Shown one piece after another: positions 1 through 5,570 of a stretch of 9,896 nt of DNA; position 1 is the stretch's first letter; the number at the start of each line of letters is the position of its first letter. Both the position numbers and the translations under genes were made by a program. Under the pieces are notes generated by a model. That model saw nothing but the letters and a program-made list of their open reading frames with translations, was not told where the DNA came from and did not search any database. The DNA comes from CAYYJM01 sp964471755 (GTDB lineage Bacteria > Planctomycetota > Planctomycetia > Gemmatales > Gemmataceae), in assembly GCA_964471755.1 (NCBI GenBank), contig CAYYJM010000238.1, positions 1-9,896 on the forward strand, written 5' to 3'.

Positions 1-39
1 CGCACCAACGAGGAAATCGTGTGCGTGCAGCTTCGCTGA
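1..39 (+). CDS. possible 3' end of a plus-strand gene (partial, unidentified)
   Basis: Reading in frame from the first base gives the 12 residues RTNEEIVCVQLR followed by TGA at 37-39. Ten of the 12 codons end in G or C, as expected for a gene in this genome, and the peptide looks like a terminal beta-strand. The upstream part lies outside the window, so no family can be assigned. It would converge on the hemY-type gene, leaving 68 bp between the two stops, in which I see no clear terminator. The alternative is non-coding DNA, since an open frame of 12 codons is easily found by chance in GC-rich sequence. Confidence 0.35.
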   Translation, partial: RTNEEIVCVQLR

Positions 40-107
40 GAGGCTGCGCTGCGTGCGCGGCTCTGACAGACCACGCCAGAGTATTCGCATCCCGCTCCTG
101 GCGAAGA

Positions 108-1511
108 CTACACTCCCTTTTCGACTTCTCCGGCAATCCGGGCGGCGAGGGCCTCGGCATTCTCGGTGCAATCGTTCATGGCGACACCCCGGAAGGCGTT
201 GCCGGTCAGGTACAGACCCGGATGATCGGCCAGGCGAGCGTCGATCTGTCCGACGCGGTCCAGATGGCCGACGTGATACTGCGGAATGGCTCGCTCCCAG
301 CGGACCAGGTGATGAAACACCGGCACGGCATCAATCTTCAAGGTGACCGCGAGTTCGGCCCGCACCGCAGCCAGGAGACGATCGTCGGGCCAGGTCACCA
401 TCTCGGGCCGGAAGACACCGCCGCACATGGCGCGGAGCAGGAACGTCCCCGGTGGAGAACGCTTCTCCGGGAAGATCGACGAACACCACTGCACCCCAAG
501 GACGTCCCGACGTTCCCGGCCTGGAGTCAGGTAACCGAAGCCGTCCAGTGGAACGCGGAGATCCTTCGCCGCGTAGGCAATGGCGACGACGGCGACCGGA
601 GCGTAGGGAATGCCGGCGACCAGATCCGCGAGCGTCGGATCGAGATCGGCGAGGATGTCCGCCTGCCGATAAGCCGGACAGGCCAGGATGACGCGGTCGG
701 CCTCCCAGTGATCGCTGCCCGCGCCGAGGAGGCGGAAGCCGGGCCGCCCCTCTGGATGGGGGAGGATGGCCCGGATCGCGACACCTGTGACCGGCGGAGT
801 GCGGAGTTGCTCGACCAGGCGAGCGGGCAGGGTGGCGAGGCCAGCGTCGAACGACCACATGCGGCTGCCGCGTGAAACCGGCTTGCCCGTGGCGGCGGCT
901 TCCGTGCGACGAGTGCGGGCGGCGGCCTGGAAGCCCTTGAGGATGCTGCCGTGTTCACGCTCGAAGGCGGCCAGGCGCGGGAAGGCAGCCTGGACGCTCA
1001 GACGCGTCGCATCACCGGCGTAGATGCCGGTGATGAAGGCATCGGCCAAGGTCTCGGCCACCTCGCGGCTGACTCGCCGGCTCACGAAGTCGGCGAAGGA
1101 TTCCTCACCGGGCGGCGGCGCACCTCGGCGGGATCGCTCGGTAATGAGCGCCCATTTCGACCGCCAGGAAAGCAGCGGCGAGAACAGAAACGAGAACAGA
1201 CCCGTGGGCAGTCGGCGCAGACGACCATGAAGGAAGAGAAACCGGTTCTTCCCGGCCGTGTCGCTGGCCGCGAGGAACTGTCGCTCCAGGCCAGCGTCAC
1301 GGGCCAGGTTCAGCGTACTCGGCTTGTTGTCGAGGAAGCCGTTGGGGCCGCACTCGACACGGTAGCCGGCCAGATTCTCCGTCTGGATGGTGCCGCCCGG
1401 ACGGGCGGCGGCCTCCAGGAGCAGGACGTCGGCGGTCGGTAACCGGCGTTGCAGATGATACGCCAGGGTCAGGCCCGAGATACCGCCACCGACGATCGCC
1501 AGGCGAACCAT
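108..1511 (-). CDS. hemY: protoporphyrinogen/coproporphyrinogen oxidase family (HemY type), FAD-dependent
   Basis: A 467-residue flavoprotein of the oxygen-dependent protoporphyrinogen oxidase family, which removes six electrons from a porphyrinogen near the end of heme synthesis. The N-terminus has the Rossmann FAD motif GGGISG (residues 8-13), an acidic residue ending the second strand (E33), then RPGGTIQTE (37-45) and GPNGFLDNKP (55-64), all typical of the family. The C-terminus carries the second FAD-binding element, LYLTGNAFRGVAMNDC (433-448). Length is normal for the family. The ATG start follows the stop of the NYN gene by only 3 nt, and its ribosome-binding site GGAG (1521-1518, 6 nt spacing) lies inside the end of that gene, so translation is probably coupled. 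There is no signal peptide. From sequence alone I cannot tell classical HemY from the coproporphyrinogen-oxidising CgoX variant, or identify the other heme genes. The family assignment is firm. Confidence 0.92.
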   Translation of the reverse strand: MVRLAIVGGGISGLTLAYHLQRRLPTADVLLLEAAARPGGTIQTENLAGYRVECGPNGFLDNKPSTLNLARDAGLERQFLAASDTAGKNRFLFLHGRLRRLPTGLFSFLFSPLLSWRSKWALITERSRRGAPPPGEESFADFVSRRVSREVAETLADAFITGIYAGDATRLSVQAAFPRLAAFEREHGSILKGFQAAARTRRTEAAATGKPVSRGSRMWSFDAGLATLPARLVEQLRTPPVTGVAIRAILPHPEGRPGFRLLGAGSDHWEADRVILACPAYRQADILADLDPTLADLVAGIPYAPVAVVAIAYAAKDLRVPLDGFGYLTPGRERRDVLGVQWCSSIFPEKRSPPGTFLLRAMCGGVFRPEMVTWPDDRLLAAVRAELAVTLKIDAVPVFHHLVRWERAIPQYHVGHLDRVGQIDARLADHPGLYLTGNAFRGVAMNDCTENAEALAARIAGEVEKGV

Positions 1512-1514
1512 CGC

Positions 1515-3272
1515 TCACTCCGTGGCCGGTTCACTCGCGGCCGGTCCAGCCGGCTTCTTCCGACTGCGTGAACTGCCGCTGGTACTCTTGCCGGAAGCCC
1601 GTGACCGGCTCGCGGCGGGTTTCTTCGCGGCCGGCTTCTTCCGGGCCGGCTGTGGCTTCTCGACCGCCTCGGCCGGTTCGGTCACCTCAGCCGTCGGCGT
1701 CTCGGCCGGGGCAGAGCCAGGCTCGTCATCGCTGGCCTCCTTCTCGGTCCGTTTCTTCTGGACGGGCTCCTTGGCGCTCGGCCGGGGAGTGGGGACCGGC
1801 TGCGGCTGCGTACGCGGCCGTGGAGCGGGCTGCGGCGTGGGCTGCGGCTTCTCCGTGCGACGCGGCTCCTCGTCCCGCGAGAAGAAGATCTCGTCGTCGG
1901 ACGGCGGCGGAAGCTCGCCAGGGATCACCACGCGCGGCGTGGGCCGGGGCGTCGGCGTCGGCTCTCGGCGGGCCGGTTGCGGAGCCGGCTTCGGAGCGGG
2001 CCGGTTCGCCGGCTGCGGCTGGGGTTGACGCGGCGGCTGGGTCGGCCGATGGCCCTGCTGGGGCGGCTGCACGTTCGGCCGGTGCGGCGGCTTCTGGCCG
2101 GTGGCGGCCGGCTTCTGCGGCTGCGGAGCCGGCTGACGGACCTCGACCGGAGCCGCTTCACGTTCCTCCCGGAAATCGGCTCGTTCGTCCTCGTCGAGTT
2201 CGTCGATCCGACTCAGGCGGGGATCGGATTCTTCCAGCACGTCGAGATCGTTCTCATCTTCCTCGGCGGGCGCGGGTGGCGTGGGCTGCGGCTGCGCGGC
2301 CGGCCCGGACGGGAGCGGAACGGACATGCGGATACGGCCTGGCTCGCCGGACACCGGTTCACGTTCGGGCCCGTGGCCGTTGCCGTTACCGTTGCCGCGG
2401 CCGCGACGACGGCGGCGCGACTTGCGGCGACCCAGAATCGGCAACTCCTCGCCAGCGTTGGCTTCGGCGGTCGCCTCGGCCCCCTCGGCAGTCTCGACGA
2501 CTGGCGGAGCCTCCGTGATCTCGCCACCGAACCGCGTCACGACGTAGGTGCGACTCTTCTTGTCGATGTCGAGTTCGACGAGCCCTTCCTTCTGCGCGTC
2601 CAGGAGCAGTTCGCTGAAACTGCGGTAGCCGTGGTAGGTCTCGTTGAACGAGGGCCTCTTGCGCTTGATCGTGTCCTTGATCATGCTCGAACCGATGCTG
2701 CCCTGGTTCTCCCGACGCAGGGCGACGAGAGCGTCCATGAGCAGGCCGAAGACCTTGCGTTTCAGCTCCGGAAAGCGGTCGTCGAGCTGCGAGCCGATTT
2801 CCTGAGGTCGGCCGAGATCCTCGTAGTAGATGAACTCGTCGCAGTTGTCGCGGAGCAGGTCCGAGGTCGATTCGGTCATGCCCAGACCGATGACGTCCTT
2901 GCCCAGTTCCTTGAGCTTGGAGACCAGCGGCGAAAAATCACTGTCGCCGGAGACGATCACGAACGTGTCGATGTGGTCCTTCGAGTAGGCCAGATCCATG
3001 GCGTCCACACAGAGACGGATGTCGGCACTGTTCTTGCCGGACTGGCGGCGCTGGGGGATCTCGACCAACTCGATGGCGTGTTCATGCAACATGAACGTGT
3101 AGCTGGAGAAACGACTCCAGTCGGCGTAGGCTTTCTTGGCGACGATCTTGCCCTTTTCGACCAGGCGTTCCAGGACGCGCGTCATGTCGAACTTTTCGCG
3201 CCGCCCCTGGAAGCCGAGGGCGAGGTTCTCGAAGTCGATAAAGATCGCCAGAGATCGAGCATTGTCGCTCAC
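1515..3272 (-). CDS. NYN-domain (PIN-like) protein with OST-HTH/LOTUS domain and long charged Pro-rich tail
   Basis: A 585-residue protein. Residues 8-150 form a NYN domain of the LabA/DUF88 type, a PIN-like fold usually associated with RNA cleavage. The expected acidic residues are visible: D13 and N16 in IFIDFEN, D84 and D90 in NSADIRLCVDAMD, and D110/D112 in VSGDSDFSPL. Residues about 168-248 match an OST-HTH/LOTUS winged-helix domain, thought to bind RNA (motif YHGYRSFSELL). The rest is low complexity: an Arg cluster (282-292) followed by a GN repeat, an acidic stretch (336-371), Pro/Gln-rich repeats (380-500) and a Lys/Ala/Ser tail (543-576) resembling histone H1-like tails. The start is GTG: an ATG further in would delete the essential IFIDFEN strand, and a GAGG ribosome site sits 6 nt upstream. 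It is the first gene of a pair with hemY. Nuclease activity and RNA as substrate are family inference. Confidence 0.88.
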   Translation of the reverse strand: MSDNARSLAIFIDFENLALGFQGRREKFDMTRVLERLVEKGKIVAKKAYADWSRFSSYTFMLHEHAIELVEIPQRRQSGKNSADIRLCVDAMDLAYSKDHIDTFVIVSGDSDFSPLVSKLKELGKDVIGLGMTESTSDLLRDNCDEFIYYEDLGRPQEIGSQLDDRFPELKRKVFGLLMDALVALRRENQGSIGSSMIKDTIKRKRPSFNETYHGYRSFSELLLDAQKEGLVELDIDKKSRTYVVTRFGGEITEAPPVVETAEGAEATAEANAGEELPILGRRKSRRRRRGRGNGNGNGHGPEREPVSGEPGRIRMSVPLPSGPAAQPQPTPPAPAEEDENDLDVLEESDPRLSRIDELDEDERADFREEREAAPVEVRQPAPQPQKPAATGQKPPHRPNVQPPQQGHRPTQPPRQPQPQPANRPAPKPAPQPARREPTPTPRPTPRVVIPGELPPPSDDEIFFSRDEEPRRTEKPQPTPQPAPRPRTQPQPVPTPRPSAKEPVQKKRTEKEASDDEPGSAPAETPTAEVTEPAEAVEKPQPARKKPAAKKPAASRSRASGKSTSGSSRSRKKPAGPAASEPATE

Positions 3273-3275
3273 GGT

Positions 3276-3282
3276 CCACCTC
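3276..3282 (-). promoter_or_regulatory. ribosome-binding site fixing the GTG start of the NYN gene
   Basis: GAGGTGG on the minus strand, with its GAGG core 6 nt from the GTG codon at 3272-3270. It supports this non-ATG start over internal ATG codons, the first of which (residue 30) would remove the first NYN strand. Confidence 0.7.
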
Positions 3283-3381
3283 GCTGCAAATACTCCCAGA
3301 TACCCATAGGTTACACTCCGAATGGCTGGAAGAGGGAGCCCAAAGCCCCGGTTTTCTCAGACGAGGCCGGCGGCCCTACGG

Positions 3382-3389
3382 ATTATAAC
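3382..3389. promoter_or_regulatory. AT-rich box with -10-like hexamers on both strands (candidate divergent promoter)
   Basis: The 144 bp between the divergent NYN and amine-oxidase genes contains one AT-rich island, ATTATAAC. Read on the minus strand it gives a perfect TATAAT (3387-3382) pointing at the NYN gene, about 110 nt from its start codon. Read on the plus strand it gives TATAAC (3384-3389), 27 nt before the amine-oxidase ATG, leaving room for a short leader with its ribosome site. Neither strand has a good -35 hexamer at 16-18 bp, so a different sigma factor or an activator may be involved, or the match may be chance. Confidence 0.35.
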
Positions 3390-3416
3390 CGGCGGGGAGA
3401 ATGGGGAGGAAGAGCG

Positions 3417-4571
3417 ATGAGCGGAAACTCGGCCGACGTGATCGTTTTGGGGCTCGGCGCGATGGGTTCGGCGACGGCCTGCGAGTTGTCCCGCCGGGGG
3501 GCGCGCGTCGTCGGCCTGGAACAGTTCACCGGAGCGCACGACCGGGGCAGCTCGCACGGCCGGACGCGCATCATCCGCACGGCCTACTACGAACATCCGG
3601 ACTATGTGCCGATGTGCCGGGCAGCCTTCGCCGGATGGTATCGGCTGGAGCAGGAAGTGGGCCGGCACCTGCTTACCGAGTGCCCCTGCCTGAGCCTGGG
3701 CGAGGCCGGCACCGAGGTCGTCGCTGGCGTGCAGGCAGCGGCTCGCGAACACCACCTGGACATCGAGACGCTGTCGGCCGACGAGTTGGGTCGGCGGTAT
3801 GGGATGTTCCGTCTGCACGGCGCGGAACTCGGCGTCCTGGAACACTCCGCCGGCTTCCTGGCCGTCGAGGAGTGCGTGCGGGCGCACCTGGATCGGGCCG
3901 CCGCCCTGGGCGCGGAACTGCACTTCGAGGAGCCGGTGTTGTCGTGGGAAGCTCAGGCCGGGTCGGTGGTCGTCCGCACGGCACGCGGAGAATATCGGGC
4001 GGCCCGGCTGGTGATCACGGCCGGTCCCTGGGCCGGGCGAATGCTCGGTTCGCTCGGGGCACCGCTGCGCGTGATGCGTCAGGTGGCTCTGTGGTTCCAG
4101 CCAGGACAGGCCGACGACTTCCGGCGCGATCGCTTCCCGGTCTTCATCGCCGGGACGCCGCTGGGTCACTTCTACGGTCTGCCGATGATCGATGGCACCG
4201 GCGTGAAGATCGCCCGCCATTACGGAGCGCCGGAACTGCTCACGCCGGACGAGATCGACGGCACGCCGCGACCGGAGGACGAGGAGCCAGTGCGCGCGTT
4301 CGTGCGCGAGTATCTACCGACGGCGGACGGACCGGTGCAGCTGGCGAGCGTCTGTCGCTACACGCTGACACCGGATCGGCACTTCGTCATCGATCGGCAT
4401 CCCGAGTACGAGAATGTAGCGCTCGCGGCGGGGTTCTCCGGGCACGGCTTCAAGTTCGCGCCGGTGGTCGGCACGATGCTCGCCGACCTGGCCCTGACGG
4501 GCGAGACGACCTGGCCGCGCGAGCTATTTCGGATCGGTCGGCTCGGAGGAGGGCCGATCAGACGCCCATGA
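3417..4571 (+). CDS. solA: monomeric sarcosine oxidase / N-methyl-L-tryptophan oxidase family flavoprotein
   Basis: A 384-residue FAD enzyme of the MSOX/MTOX family, which oxidatively demethylates secondary amino acids, producing formaldehyde and hydrogen peroxide. Visible features are the Rossmann motif GLGAMG (residues 12-17) ending at E35; the family signature GSSHGRTRIIRTAY (44-57) with R51 and R54 at the flavin/substrate site; K264 in VKIARHYG, at the position of the oxygen-activating lysine; C313 in SVCRYTLTPD, matching the cysteine that covalently binds FAD; and K346 in GFSGHGFKFAP. All key residues are present, so it should be active. The ATG was chosen because GGGGAGGA lies 7 nt upstream and the FAD motif begins 11 residues in; the open frame extends far upstream only as antisense of the NYN gene. 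It stands alone, so the natural substrate (sarcosine, N-methyltryptophan, pipecolate or other) is not shown. The symbol marks the family only. Confidence 0.88.
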   Translation: MSGNSADVIVLGLGAMGSATACELSRRGARVVGLEQFTGAHDRGSSHGRTRIIRTAYYEHPDYVPMCRAAFAGWYRLEQEVGRHLLTECPCLSLGEAGTEVVAGVQAAAREHHLDIETLSADELGRRYGMFRLHGAELGVLEHSAGFLAVEECVRAHLDRAAALGAELHFEEPVLSWEAQAGSVVVRTARGEYRAARLVITAGPWAGRMLGSLGAPLRVMRQVALWFQPGQADDFRRDRFPVFIAGTPLGHFYGLPMIDGTGVKIARHYGAPELLTPDEIDGTPRPEDEEPVRAFVREYLPTADGPVQLASVCRYTLTPDRHFVIDRHPEYENVALAAGFSGHGFKFAPVVGTMLADLALTGETTWPRELFRIGRLGGGPIRRP

Positions 4572-5439
4572 TGTGGTAGCCGCAATCGACGTAGAGAACC
4601 TGGCCAGTGATGGCGCTGGCCAGCGGGCTGCACAGAAAGGCCGTCGCGTTGGCGACTTCCTGAGCCTCGATCGGTCGGGGCAGCGGCGAACGCGCGGCGG
4701 CGTGGGCCTTCATGTTTTCGATGTCGCCGATGTTCCGCGCCGCGCGACTGGCATAGGGGCCGGCCGAGATCAGGTTGACACGCACGCCCCGACCGCCCAG
4801 ATTCTGGGCCAACTGGCGAGCGTCGGCTTCGAGAGCGGCCTTGGCCGTGGACATGCCACCGCCGTAGTGCGGAATGACACGCACCGCACCGATGTAGGTC
4901 AGACCGACGACCGAGCCGCCGCCCTCGACCTTTTCCATCATCGGCATCAGGGCGCGCGTCAGGCCGATGAGCGAGTAGGAGCTGATGCTCATCGCCTCCA
5001 GGTAAGCCTTGCGCGACGTCTCCCACTGCAACGACTTGATCTCACGACTGAAGGCGACACTGTGAATGAGGATGTCGGCCTTCTGTTCGAGCTTGCCGAG
5101 GTTGGCGACCATGCCGGCGATGGAGAAGTCGCCGTGACGGTTCCAGCGTTTGTCGTCACGGACCTCCTGCGGCGCATCCTCCAGCGTGTCGTAGGAGACA
5201 TCGCAGGCGAAGACCTTCTCGACCTTGAGTTCGCCCGCGCCGTAGGGCAGAAGTCGTTCGGCGGCGTCCTGGTCGCGGGCCAGGATGTTATCGACGATGT
5301 TCACCATGCGCGGGTGGCTGGCGAAGTAGAGCTTGGCCCCGGCCGCCTGGAGCGTCTTGGCGATGAACCACGCCAGACTGAGGTCGTCGCCGACGCCGGT
5401 CACCACCGCCACCTTACCGCTCAGGTCCAGAGGAATCAT
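4558..5439 (-). CDS. fabI: enoyl-[acyl-carrier-protein] reductase, plant/chlamydial-type FabI
   Basis: A 293-residue short-chain dehydrogenase/reductase that reduces trans-2-enoyl-ACP with NAD(P)H in the last step of each fatty-acid elongation cycle. The N-terminus DLSGKVAVVTGVGDDLSLAW (5-24) is the FabI nucleotide-binding loop. The catalytic region has Y182, Y192 and K200 in TYIGAVRVIP followed by HYGGGMSTAK, and RVNLISAGP (220-228) follows. The spacing is Tyr-x7-Lys, not the Tyr-x6-Lys of E. coli FabI, and the GGGM loop, an insert at about 50-105 (LLPYGAGELKVEKVF, YDTLEDAPQEV) and the ending MGV all match the chloroplast/apicomplexan/chlamydial subtype, which is about 30 residues longer than E. 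coli FabI. The ATG has GAGG 7 nt upstream. The 3' end overlaps the convergent amine-oxidase gene by 14 bp. A candidate promoter lies at 5491-5519. Function is confident; subtype is from remembered motifs. Confidence 0.93.
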   Translation of the reverse strand: MIPLDLSGKVAVVTGVGDDLSLAWFIAKTLQAAGAKLYFASHPRMVNIVDNILARDQDAAERLLPYGAGELKVEKVFACDVSYDTLEDAPQEVRDDKRWNRHGDFSIAGMVANLGKLEQKADILIHSVAFSREIKSLQWETSRKAYLEAMSISSYSLIGLTRALMPMMEKVEGGGSVVGLTYIGAVRVIPHYGGGMSTAKAALEADARQLAQNLGGRGVRVNLISAGPYASRAARNIGDIENMKAHAAARSPLPRPIEAQEVANATAFLCSPLASAITGQVLYVDCGYHIMGV

Positions 5440-5490
5440 CGCAGGGCCTCGCCTGTCCGTGAGTGCCGATCCGGCCTCGAATGTCCTTCA

Positions 5491-5519
5491 GGTGTAGGGA
5501 GAATCGTTCGGGTCGTCAA
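5491..5519 (-). promoter_or_regulatory. candidate sigma-70-type promoter for fabI
   Basis: On the minus strand, TTGACG (5519-5514, five of six matches to the -35 consensus) is followed after exactly 17 bp by TACACC (5496-5491, three of six matches to the -10 consensus). Transcription would start near 5484, giving a leader of about 45 nt before the fabI ATG. It begins just beyond the hairpin that follows the upstream gene, which is a sensible place. The -10 box is weak. Confidence 0.4.
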
Positions 5520-5523
5520 GGGG

Positions 5524-5558
5524 GCGACGCCGTGGCCGCGGGAGGGCCACGGCGTCGC
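5524..5558 (-). terminator. long GC-rich hairpin after the HEAT-repeat gene
   Basis: A perfect 14-bp inverted repeat: GCGACGCCGTGGCC (5524-5537) and GGCCACGGCGTCGC (5545-5558), with a 7-nt loop. It starts 12 nt after the TAA of the upstream minus-strand gene. The sequence that follows on that strand is CCCCTTGACG, with no run of T, so it is not a classical intrinsic terminator. It may act as a terminator in this GC-rich genome, as a 3' mRNA-stabilising structure, or to insulate the fabI promoter from read-through. Confidence 0.6.
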
Positions 5559-5570
5559 GTGGAGGGCAGC

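Noticed and set aside
27..105. Short inverted repeats (GCAGC/GCTGC at 27-47, TTCGC/GCGAA at 84-105) as terminators for the converging genes.
   Set aside because: Stems of only 5 bp with loops of 11-12 nt and no T-run; such repeats occur by chance in GC-rich sequence.
1977..3416. Plus-strand open frame running unbroken for about 480 codons upstream of the amine-oxidase start, antisense to the NYN gene.
   Set aside because: It mirrors the NYN codons of the other strand, as expected in GC-rich DNA with strong third-position bias. It has no family motif, and the true start at 3417 has a good ribosome site and lies just before the FAD motif.
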